From NCBI RefSeq assembly GCF_905171775.1, contig NC_053493.1, forward strand, positions 247,410,438-247,474,437: a stretch of DNA of 64,000 nucleotides, read 5' to 3'. Every line of letters begins with the position of its first letter. The stretch's first letter is position 1. Origin of the DNA: Rana temporaria. Taxonomy: Eukaryota; Chordata; Amphibia; Anura; Ranidae. A program made the translations under genes and the position numbers. Positions 34,038 through 43,821 of the stretch are shown here, in pieces. A model generated the notes under the pieces. The model worked only from the letters and a program-made list of their open reading frames with translations, was not told the origin of the DNA and did no database searches.

Positions 34038-34728
34038 ATGTGCAGGAGGGTGCTGGGCCATCTGGCCAGTCCGCAGCCTCCACCGGACATGAGTCTGAGG
34101 AAGACCCCCAGGCAAGCCCGGAGTCCTCTGTGCAGGGGAGTGGCCCCAGCTCACCTCATGAGGAGGTTGAGGAGGAGGAGGTGATGTTGGGGAATGAAGT
34201 GCTTCTCCATTTGGAGGAGGCTCCCCCTGTGGCTGGCAGCAGTCAGGCCTCCATCAGGGGTAGCCCCTCCCACTCCTCCCCCAACAGGGCTCCCCCCCAG
34301 GGGTCTCCCCTACTCCCAGGCCACAAGCCGCATCAGGAGGCAGGAAGGCGACCCGCAAGACAAGGGGGGTGGCAGAGGTTCTGCCGGAAAATCTCCAGAG
34401 GGACCAGGCCCGTCAGACCCGCCATCTGGGTCAGGTCACCCAGACTTTGGACCGGATGGAGGAGAGCCTGGCCTCCATCAAGGATTCCGTGCAGGACATG
34501 TCATGCAACACCCTGGCAGTGATTAACTGCTTCAATGACCTGCAGACTGCCACAGCAGGCGTGGGTCAGGAGGTGCATGCCCTGACCCAGGCTGTCCAGG
34601 CCAATACGACAACCCTCAATGTGGCCCTCACGCGCATTGCCGTGGCCTTGGAGGGCAGGCCGCCAGGTGGGCAGAGACCAGGGGATGCTCCTCCTTCCCC
34701 TGATTCCCCCCCCATGAGTCTCCCCTGA
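34038..34728 (+). pseudogene. Harbinger Myb-like accessory protein, exon 2 (frameshifted)
   Basis: It joins exon 1 in frame (DVQEGAGPSG) through an acidic, Ser/Pro-rich linker (EEVEEEEVMLG; LLHLEEAPP). A frameshift near 34330 breaks it. The correct C-terminus resumes in another frame as VAEVLPENLQRDQARQT and LDRMEESLASIKDSV to a stop at 34726-34728. That region is a predicted coiled coil (NTLAVINCFNDLQTATAG; LTQAVQANTTTLNVAL). The copy at 55966 has the same layout. The coiled coil would mediate oligomerisation by inference. Confidence 0.75.
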
Positions 34729-35287
34729 GGAGCCGGGGCCGTGGCCGTAGCTGCCCCAGGCATGGGTCATGCCAGCGGCGTTAGGTTTTTGTCTTTTTGT
34801 TTATTCAGTGTTTTATGTATATTTGTTATTTTTTACTGTGATTATGATTTTTTTAATTTTTGTGAATGATGTTTGATTGTGGGGGTGACATTCCTGCCGG
34901 AAAAGTGGTGTCACCCTCAGTTGTGGTGGAGAAGGGTTCCCCAGGACCAGGGAGAAGTGATCCCCAGGTCTGTGTGAATGGTGTATGAATGTACAGTGAC
35001 ATAATTTGAGCCTTGGCGTGGCGTGGCTGCTCCCAAGTACCGTGCGGTGTACTTTGGTCTAATCCAATTTGATGAGGATGTGGGGTGTGTGTGCTAGGGA
35101 CCAAAGTGGTATGCATGCATGCATTCTCATTGTGCCATGATTAATGTGTGTGTTTAACGTGCAAAGATGCCTACTGCAAGGCTTCTCCTGACTGCTGCTC
35201 CATCAGAAGACGGGGTACCCTCGGTTAGGGGGGGATTGCGTGGTTGGGGGGTCAGGTCATCACGTATGTCAATCTCCAGGCCCCTTC

Positions 35288-35515
35288 TCACAGCAAAGTT
35301 GTGCAGCATGCAACATGCACGATGATCTGGCACACGAAGTTTGGGGAATACAACAGGGTACCCCCAGACTTATCCAGGCATCGGAAACGGGACTTCAGGA
35401 GGCCAAATGTGCGTTCCACCACTCCACAGGTACGTGCGTGTGCTTCATTGTATCTTTCCTCTCCTGGGGTTTGGGGATTCATGGAGATGGGGTCCCAGTG
35501 CATATGCCGCATCAC
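35288..35515 (-). CDS. Harbinger transposase, exon 2 (third catalytic residue)
   Basis: It follows the intron 35616-35516 (gtgagt...cttccag) and stays in frame with exon 1. It encodes NPQTPGEERYNEAHART and VVERTFGLLKSRFRCLDKSG. The conserved block YNxxHxxTRxxVERxFGxLKxRF holds the catalytic Glu of the DDE triad in PIF/Harbinger transposases. The Arg before VVERTFG is Cys here (HARTCGV). The end (CQIIVHVACCTTLL) matches the usual ..ACCMLHN region imperfectly. The segment after the intron is frameshifted from the usual GDAAYAL, so some residues around the junction are not family-like. Confidence 0.82.
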   Translation of the reverse strand: MMRHMHWDPISMNPQTPGEERYNEAHARTCGVVERTFGLLKSRFRCLDKSGGTLLYSPNFVCQIIVHVACCTTLL

Positions 35516-35616
35516 CTGGAAGGGAAAAGACAGGAGGATGTTAGTCGTGCATGTGCCCCTTGTGATGTCTGCATCATGGGGGGGGGACAGTCATGCCTGA
35601 CACCCATGTCACTCAC

Positions 35617-36207
35617 CAACCAGCCATACATGTTCTGTTCGAATTCCATTGGGATGGGGCTCTGACGGTATATGTAGCTGTCATGGCTGGATCCTGGGTG
35701 TTTGGCACGGACGTGCCATATGAGGCATTGGGCATCGACTATCACCTGTACGTTGATGGAATGCCAATGCTTCCGATTACGGTATAGGTGCTCATGGTTG
35801 GCCATGCGTCTGAGGATTGTGGGGATAACCTGGTGCACACATCTGCTAATGGAGGATTGTGCCATCCCAGCCACCACTCCACTTGTACGCTGGAACGAGC
35901 CACTGGCAAGGAAATGGAGTGTTGCCAGTACATTGACCAGTGGCTCAACTGCATGTGAGCGTTTTGTCTGGCTGGTGATGTCATCTTTCAGGGTTGTGGT
36001 TAATTCCATGATGACATCAGGGGTGAATCTGAAGACGTGAAACACCTCCGAATCACACATGCCAAAGACGTTTATGCGCGCTCGGTATATCCTCTCCCGT
36101 GCCCTCCTCTCCTGTGCCCTGCTCCTTCTGCGTGCATCTAAAGCCAGTAGTATAGCTATGACCATGGATGCCCCTGGCATGTTGGCATGCAGATTGTTGT
36201 CCTGCAA
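35617..36207 (-). pseudogene. Harbinger DDE transposase, exon 1, lacking the first catalytic Asp
   Basis: PIF/Harbinger (DDE_Tnp_4-like) transposase that would cut and paste this element. It starts MQDNNLHANMPGA and includes the helix-turn-helix-like region VLATLHFLASGSFQR to AGMAQSSISRCV. The reading then jumps from VIPTILRRMANHEHL directly to YRNRKHWHSINVQVIVDAQ and KHPGSSHDSYIYRQSP. The segment that normally lies between (roughly 50 residues with the GxIDxTH first Asp) is missing in frame. The second Asp (IVDAQ) remains. The donor TTG|GTGAGT is at 35617/35616. It is probably catalytically dead despite an open frame. Confidence 0.82.
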
Positions 36208-36595
36208 GTGTGTGTGCTCAGCTCGTCCCTAACAGTGTTGCTTTAGCTGATCTGCACACGTCTGGTGCAAAGTTAAAGCTGCTTTTATGAGGGGTAACTT
36301 TAGACCGGACGTACAGCTGATGCGCACCGCGCGTAGCCTGCGCCGGGCAAACATACTTTTGTGGATCGCCGTATCTCCCTCATTTGCATATTTGCATAGC
36401 AAAACAATGGTGCGTCTAGCGTATATTTGCGCCCACAATGCGCCGGTGTAGAAAGATTACGTCGGTCGGAAAAATCTGGTTTTCAGGCGTATCTCGTTTT
36501 GGGGATACGGCGCATAGATACGCCGGCGCATATTTACACTTACGCCGCGCATCTCGAGATACGCCGGCGTAAGTGCTTTGTGGATCTACCCCTGG

Positions 36596-36912
36596 AACAT
36601 GAATGTTGAGAAAGCTAAGTGTCTTGAGTGTCGTACATAAGACCTTATGTGTTTCCCTAATGAAATGTTCAGGTTTTGATAAAGTATTCCTAATCTTCTG
36701 TGCTACATACTAATTATAGGGAAGTTTTTGAGTAAACAGATTCAGTTTCACCACCCAAAACCAGTATGTAGCAAGTAAGTTACATAACAAGTTACATCAA
36801 ACCTAATCACAATGGCAGTTTTCTTTGTGACACATTACCTATATTATTTATAATAAATGGGTATACAAGGAGCAGCATTGCAGCATATTTCAGGAGACAT
36901 ATAACATACATA
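36596..36912. other. Spacer between Harbinger and Tc1
   Basis: About 317 bp of AT-rich sequence with no ORF or repeat that I recognise. Confidence 0.5.
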
Positions 36913-37292
36913 CAGTGCATTGAAAAAGTATTCATTCCTCCTAAAAATTTTAAAATTTTGTTATGTTACAACCAAAAATGTAAATGTATTTAATTGCGAT
37001 TTTATGTGATAGACCAACACAAAGTGGCACTTAATTGTGAAGTGGAAGGAAAATGATAAATGGTTTTCAAATTTTTTATACAAATACATATCTGAAAAGT
37101 GTGGTGTGCATTTGTGTTCAGCCCCCTTTACTATGATACCCCTAACTAAAATCTAGTGGAACCAATTGCCTTCAAAAGTCACCTAATTAGTAAATAGAGT
37201 CCATCTGTGTGTAATTTAATGTCAGTATAAATGCAGCTGTTCTGTGAAGCCCTCATAGGTTTGTTAGAGAACCTTAGTTAACAAACAGCATC

Positions 37293-38475
37293 ATGAAGGC
37301 CAAGGAACACACCAGACAGGTCAGAGATACATTTGTGGAGAAGTTTAAAGCAGGGTTCATTTATAAAAAAAATATATCACGCTTTGAACATCTCACGGAG
37401 CACACTTCAATCCATCATCCGGAAATGGAAAGAGTATGGCACAATTGCAAACCTAGTGATGTGAAAAAAGTGAATTCAGCGCCCCAAAAAAATTATATTT
37501 TATACATACAATTGAAATATGAAGTGAATTTATCAGCTGCTCCTCTCAAAAGTATTGATATACTGTGAACGGTGTAAAAATGTGACAGATAGAGGGCACT
37601 CAATTACAGAATTTAACTACCATATACCACCATATGATTGTGATCATATCAAATAAATATACATTTAACAAACAAATAATTTATATTATATTTTAATGTT
37701 ATACAAAACGGTTGTTTTGTATAACATTATAATATAATATTAATTATTTGTTTGTTAAATGTATATTTATTTGATATAATCACAATCATATGGTGGTATA
37801 TGGTAGTTATATTCTGTAATTGAGCACCCTCTATCTGTCACAACTGCAAACCTACCAAAACATGGCCGTCCACCTAAACTGACAGGCAGGGCAAGTAGAG
37901 CATTAATCAGAGAAGCAGCCAAGAGGCCCATGGTAACTCTGGGGGAGCTGCAGAGATCCACAGCTCAGGTGGGAGAATCTGTCCACAGGACAACTAATAG
38001 ACGTGCACTCCACAAATTTGGCCTTTATGGAAGAGTCGCAAGAAGAAAGCTATTGTTGAAAGAAAGCCATAAGAAGTGCCATTTGCAGATTGAAGCCATG
38101 TGGGGGACAAATCAAACATGTAGGAGAAGGTGCTCTGTTCAGATGAGACCAAAATTGAACTTTGTGGCCTAAAAGCAAAACGCGTGTGGGGGGAAAAATT
38201 AACACTGCACATTTCCCATGAACACACCATCCCCAACGTGAAACATGTTGGTGGCAAAGCATCATGTTGTGGGGATAGGGACAGGGAAGCTGGTCAGAGT
38301 TGATGGGAAGATGGTTGGAGCCAAATACAGGGCAATCTTAGAAGAAAACCTGTTAGTGTCTCCAAAACACTTGAGAATGGGGAGGAGGTTCACCTTCCAG
38401 CAGGACAATGACTCTAAACAAACAGACAGAGCTACAATGGAATGGTTTAGATCAAAACCTATACATGTGTTATAA
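37293..38475 (+). pseudogene. Tc1-like transposase pseudogene in pieces
   Basis: Remnants: MKAKEHTRQVRDTFVEKF (N-terminal HTH region), then the fold-back insertion. After it come MVTLGELQRSTAQVGESV, FGLYGRVARRKLLL, GTGKLVRVDGKMVGAKYRAI and FTFQQDNDSKQTDRATMEWF (second catalytic Asp). The last part (catalytic Glu region) lies after 44820. Multiple frameshifts. The copy is related to the transposase at 23291. Confidence 0.85.
37454..37840. repeat. Fold-back retroposon with ~14 bp target duplication
   Basis: It is inserted in Tc1 coding sequence between two copies of acaaytgcaaaccta. It contains a long hairpin, arms about 37590-37705 and 37725-37840, including cataccaccatatgattgtg and aaacaaataatt with complements around a tacaaaacggttgttttgta centre. 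A long target duplication implies target-primed insertion, not cut-and-paste. Confidence 0.8.
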
Positions 38476-38956
38476 TGGCCCAGTCAAGGTCCAGACCTAC
38501 AGTGCCTTGCAAAAGGATTCACCCCCTTGGCTTTTTACCTATTTTGTTACATTACAGCCTTGGTTCAACGTTTTTTTAATCTGAATTATATGTGATGGAT
38601 CAGAACACAATAGTCTACGTTGGTGAAGTAAAATTAGAAAAATATGGGGAGGCGAATGCGCAAGGGATCCAAGATGGCCGCAAGAGCCTGATCCTCCGCA
38701 CCCCAACAGACCAACAGTGCGCTTAGCGCGGCTCTGCACGCCCCAGGAGGGTAAACAAAGAGGTTACCTGCGCCCAAACCTCTGGAGACCCCCCTCGGAT
38801 GTACAACGCAGACGCACGCCGTGACCTGGGCCCACAATTCAAGGCTTCCACCCGCGCCGGGTGTACCAAGATGGCCGCCGCAGCTGAGGCAAACAAGCGG
38901 CATCATGCTTCCAGCACAGAGGGAGCCCCGGAGTACAGGCAAGTGCTCACCCCAGC

Positions 38957-39572
38957 TTAGAAGGGACAAAACACATGGAGTAGAGAGAATATGCTGCTCA
39001 CCCCGGTATATACAACAGAGAAAGTTTCCCAAGTGGGGTTTTTAGGCAGCTCAAGTGATGAGTTAGATGCAATTTGTGAAAATGGTATTTATTCACATGT
39101 ATCAAAGAGGGACTGGGGGGTATAAATAGGATAGGAGTTGCAACATTACAAAGGACATTAAAAATTCACATAATATTTACAGTACACAACAAGTGATTTA
39201 TACAGCTAGATACAATAAACATCGCATGTATAAACAATAATCCTGATGCGTTTCGACCATAATGGTCTTCTTCAGAGGTTTTTAGGTTGTGACTGAAAGA
39301 AAATTGCAAAAAATTATATTAAACATATTTCAATTCACCCATCTGCCCCACCCTAATCTCCATATGTGTAGAGACACCTTCCATTTAGAAAAGGGGTGGG
39401 GGTGGAGGAAGGAAAACATTGCAGTATATAGGTGATATAAGAAAGATTGATTAAAATCGATCATTACCAGTAAAAGAGTACAAAAAAGAGTCTTGATGAA
39501 GCTTTGCTGTCGCATTCAAGGATCGCTCCAACCCTGGGGCTCCCACGCAAGCGTCCAACGTGCTCACCCCAG
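38957..39572 (-). mobile_element. Retroposon with hammerhead-like motif, 15 bp target duplication
   Basis: It is inserted in the L1 5' region between two copies of gtgctcaccccagct (38942-38957 and 39557-39573 areas). On the minus strand it contains a hammerhead-like motif (39242-39278) and later an aataaataccattttcac segment. It has no ORF of note. The long duplication indicates target-primed reverse transcription. A Penelope-like origin is a guess from the motif. Confidence 0.72.
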
Positions 39573-39662
39573 CTACCCTGACATGCTCTCTTGCCTGGGA
39601 ACTGCCAGCAGGTTTCTACCCCCTCACCCACCTCCACGGAATCACTTATAGGCCACACAATG

Positions 39663-40270
39663 GCAGAACAGGCCCTCTCTCCCACAGGACCTAATAAGCC
39701 ATTATACTCTGACTTCCCCACACCAGGCCTGCAATCACAAGATCACTGCTTCTTCACAGCGGATCTATATGACAAACTTTCTATCCTCTGGAAAGAGGAT
39801 TGGCCACAAAAATAACAGGGGACATTAAATCTGATCTACAAAACATAGGCTCCAGAATGGAGACGATAGAAAACAAACTGGAGCTCACTACCGCAGTATC
39901 TAACCAAAATACGGACATGATTCAAACCCTACAGGACCAACTAGAAACCGCCTTAGCACGGTGTACCAGATGGTACATTTTCAGGATCAGGGGACTCCCA
40001 GAGACCATGACGGATGTATCTGCAGCAACCCAAGACCTGATTAAAACTCTACTGCCCAACATCAATCAACAGCGCCTAGAACTGGACAGGGCTCACAGAG
40101 CCCTCAGTCCCCCCAGGAAAGACGGCTTGCCTAGAGACATAATTGTCAAACCGCATCACTATGCCGTAAAAGAGGCTGTTATGAAACAGATGCGCACTTT
40201 AACCCAGGTAACATGTCAAGGCCATGCAATACAGATTTTTGCAGATCTTACATCCTCAACCATCCAATAA
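39663..40270 (+). pseudogene. L1 ORF1 nucleic-acid-binding protein (broken)
   Basis: ORF1 proteins of L1 elements form coiled-coil trimers and bind the element RNA. Here MAEQALSPTGPNKPLYSDF begins one frame, ending WKEDWPQK at 39815. The rest continues in another frame from about 39800: DIKSDLQNIGSRMETIENKL and NQNTDMIQTLQDQLETAL (coiled coil), FRIRGLPETMTD (start of the RRM-like domain), LDRAHRALSPPRKDGLPR and IIVKPHHYAVKEAVMK. There is one frameshift near 39805, a stop at 40268-40270, and then KYKWTFP before the TTAA insertion truncates the C-terminal domain. Confidence 0.82.
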
Positions 40271-40344
40271 AGACGCACCCTGAAACCCCTGCTGACCACC
40301 ATGGCCCAGAAAGACATAAAATACAAGTGGACATTCCCGCCGCT

Positions 40345-41262
40345 CACCGGAGCCGTCGGTAGCGGCGGAGTAGATCGGGACCGTTCGGTAGCTGTGTGGG
40401 GTTGCGAGTGAAGGAAAAACCTCCTTCACCCGTCCCCATAGCTCTGCTGGGCGGAAGTGACGTCAAAACGTCAGTCCCGCCCAGCGTCTTAAAGGCACAT
40501 ATTTTTTTTTTGTCATTTGAAAAAATTACAGTTTCAATTTTTTTTTTTTTTTTTTTTGCACTTAAGCCTAAATATGGGATCTAAGGTCTTTTTGACCCCA
40601 GATTTACATTCCTTGTAATAGGAATAAAAGTGATAATTTTTTTTTTATTTCAGTGTTAAAAATTGTAAAATAAATAAAAATAAATACGAAAACCCCCCAA
40701 AAGCTCCCCGTCCCGACGAGCTCGCACGCAGAAGCGAACGCATACGCGAGTAGCGCCCGCATATGAAAACGGTGTTTAAACCACACAAGTGAGGTATCGC
40801 CGCGATCATTAGAGCGAGAGCAATAATTCTAGCCTTAGGCCTACTCTGTAACTCAAAAAATGCAACCTGTAGAATTTTTTAAACGTCGCCTATCGAGATT
40901 TTTAAGGGTAAAAGTTTGACGCCATGCCACAAGCGGGCGCAATTTTTAAGCGTGACATGTTGGGTATCATTTTACTCAGCGTAACATTATCTTTCACAAT
41001 ATGTAAAATAATTGGGTCAAATTTATTGTTGTCTTATTCTTTAATTTAAAAAAGTGTTTTTTTTTTCCAAAAAAAGTGCGCTTGTAAGACCGCTGCGCAA
41101 ATACGGTGTGACAAAAAGTATTGCAATGACTGCCATTTTATTCTCTAGGGTGTTAGAAAAAAAAAATAATGTTTGGGGGTTTTAAGTAATTTTATAGCAA
41201 AAAAAATGTTTTAGTCTCGTAAACACTGAATATGAAAAACAGGCTCAGGGCTTAAGTGGTTA
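40345..41262 (+). mobile_element. TTAA-family element inside the L1
   Basis: It ends ggcttaagtgg followed by TTAA at 41263-41266, and shares blocks with the copy at 47168 (ttccttgtaataggaataaa; catatgaaaacggtgtt; tgacatgttgggtatc). The left boundary is not clean, and the L1 sequence on the two sides is not contiguous, so a deletion accompanies it. Confidence 0.72.
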
Positions 41263-41503
41263 AGATCCCATCACAAAAAACCCTTGAATAATAATATACC
41301 ACAAATAGATAAAATCAAACTGGAACTTAACTTAGCCCTCACAGCACAAGCAGAAAAAGCATAAGATGGAGTAAAAACAAATACTATACACAGAAGAATA
41401 GGATTGGCTCCATGTTGGCAGCCAAATTATCCCCCAGAATACAACTAAACACAATGCCCCAAATCAGGATCCCTGGACACGGCCTCACAGTGAAATTTAT
41501 CCG

Positions 41504-43821
41504 GTGAAAATTCTATACAAAGATCAAGTAGGATTCATTCCAGGCAGACAAGGCCCAGACCAAATTAGGAGGGCGATCGACATAATATCTATCCTTCAAT
41601 CTAACTGGGAAAGGGGATCCAAACAAGAAGGTATGTTACTCTTTTTGGATTTAAAAAAAGCCTTTGATTCCTTATCCTGGCCATACATCTTCACTCTGTT
41701 GGAAAGATGGGGGTTTGGAGATAGATTCATGGGGCTAATCAGACCTCTCTACTCTAAACTCCAAGCGAGAATATGTCTCCAAGGACACTACTTGAACCCT
41801 ATCCATATTTCAAAAGGCACCAGGCAGGGCTGCCCGCTATCCCCACTAATCTTTGCCTTGGCAATTGAAACCTTTTCCATCTCGAATAGGGAGAACCCAA
41901 ACATAAAAGGAGCAACATGCGGCACACAAACTCACAAGTGTGGACTTTACGCAGACGACATCCTCCTATTCCTTACCTCACCCATCCCATCACTACCAAA
42001 TTTACGCCAAACATTAGAGGAATTTTCAAGCATCTCAGCGCTTCATGTGAATTACTCCAAGTCTCTAGCCATGAATATATTGCTCCATCCGCAAACTGCA
42101 TCCCTGCTCCAAAAATCCTTCCCCTTCGAATGGAACGACAAGTCTATTAAAGTGGTTGTAAACTCTTACAGACCACTTATACCTACAGGTAAGCCGAGAT
42201 TAAGGCTTACCTGTAGGTGCAACAAATATCTCCTAAACCTACACGATTTAGGAGATATTTGCAGAAAACACAGCACCGTTGTCTACGGCGCAGGCGCACT
42301 GAGCATGCCGTTTGTGAATGAGACATGCCGTTAGTGCGCGGAGTGACGTCATAGCTGGAGCCGCGATACCCAGAAGTCACTCCGGGTATCATGGAGGAGG
42401 CGAACAAGACGGCTGTGGGGGCTTCGATCTCAGGTAAGTACTTCATAATGAGCTAGTAGGCTATGCCTACTAGCTCATTATGTCTTTGTCTTGCAGGGTA
42501 TTTTTTTTGTTTCTTTTTGGAGGGTTTACTTCCTCTTTAAATACCTTGGAATCAACTTAACACCCAAGGTACAATCTCTCTATAATAACAATTACCCCCC
42601 CATGATGCGGAAACTGGAAATGGAGCTCAAAGTATGGACTAGCCATAACCTCTCCTGGATAGGAAAGATACATTCTATAAAGATGACTCTTCTCCCCAAA
42701 CTCCTATACTTGTTTCGCTCCCTCCCCATCCCAATCAACAGGGGCCACATCAAATCCTTTCAAAGTAATACACTTGGGGCAAGGCAGGCTATCAGATACC
42801 ACAAGGCTCCATGTATAGCCATAGAAAAAAGGGAGGCTTAGGGCTCTCAAATTTACTTCAATACTATTTCACAGCTAAACTAGCTCAAATCTAATTCGTA
42901 TATTCGAGATACGAGAAACCAGATCGGGCCTTGATTGAAGGACAAGCAATACCCTGCCACACTATAGACTTTTTAATGTGATCTTCCCCAAAATCCCAAC
43001 CGCCGATAATGGCACCGACCCTTTCCCACTCCCTAGCGCTCTGGGACAAGCTATGCAAGTCTAAAGCCTTAACCTCAGTCAGCAACCTCTATCCCATCTA
43101 TTTAACAACACCGACTTCCCCCCAGGCCAGAACATTGTGGCATTTAAATGGTGGCTGGACAAGGGACTGTACCAGATCGGGCACTTCTCTCCTGCAGACC
43201 CACTCTCCCTCAACAATGCATTAATAAGCTGGAGCTACCCACAACAGAACACTTCAGATTCCAACAAATCTCACACTTTCTACACACTATATAGTTGGAA
43301 AAAAGACTCCCGCTTAGATACATGGCATATGAACTATGGTGTGGACAGGGCCTGGAGCAGAGGGCAGGAATATCGATAATTTACTCATCACTGGTACTCC
43401 CAAACTCTAAATCTACTTTCATGATGAGGTGGGAAGAGGAGCTACAATTCAGTTGGGATCTGGAGGCCTGGCAATCTGCCTGGTTTAAATCCTTTAAGGG
43501 AACACATTCCTCACAGAGGCCAGTATAAAAGTAATTTCGAAGTGGTACTACACCCCCTTCAGATTAGCATCCATGTATGCCTCTGCAGATCCTCTGTGTT
43601 TCAGAGGATGTCAACTTATAGGCACAATGGCCCACATCTGGTGGGAGTGCCCCAGGATACGCCCCTTCTGGAGAAAAATCTTTAACATTATAGACAAGGT
43701 GCCTAGATCTCCGACAATAGCCCTTCTCAACAAACAGATTGCAAAAACCCCTGCACATACTAAGAAAATCCACTTCATACTAGTGGATGCTAAACTTACT
43801 TACTTAATAGCTAAAGCTTGA
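41504..43821 (+). pseudogene. L1/Tx1-type ORF2 reverse transcriptase (broken)
   Basis: Reverse transcriptase remains: KDQVGFIPGRQGPDQ, LFLDLKKAFDSLSW (motif A), GTRQGCPLSPLIFAL (motif B), YADDILLFL (motif C), then WNDKS, where a TTAA MITE (42151-42536) splits it. It resumes with KYLGINLTPKVQSLYNNN and LSWIGKIHSIKMTLLPKLLY. Several frameshifts follow to a C-terminal Cys/His region (HIWWECPRIRPFW). The pre-RT endonuclease is missing, though a short inter-domain piece survives at 41270-41495. Confidence 0.85.
42151..42536. mobile_element. TTAA MITE inside the L1 ORF2
   Basis: It is flanked by TTAA (42147-42150, 42537-42540). Removing it and one TTAA restores continuous L1 coding text. The ends agtggttgtaaactc and tttacttcctct are weak inverted repeats. 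It contains two perfect hairpins (ggagatatttg region; aatgagctagtaggc region). Confidence 0.88.

Larger units (their letters stand above)
32981..36592 (+). mobile_element. Harbinger element with both genes, 3.6 kb
   Basis: The terminal inverted repeats ggggtagatccac and gtggatctacccc are flanked by tgg (32978-32980, 36593-36595). It carries a Myb/SANT-like gene on the plus strand and a transposase gene on the minus strand, in tail-to-tail (convergent) order. It sits 22 bp from the end of the preceding element. Both genes carry lesions. Confidence 0.93.

Noticed and set aside
33442..34083. 213-codon minus-strand frame opposite the Myb-like gene
   Set aside because: It is a shadow of the real exon on the plus strand and has no domain.
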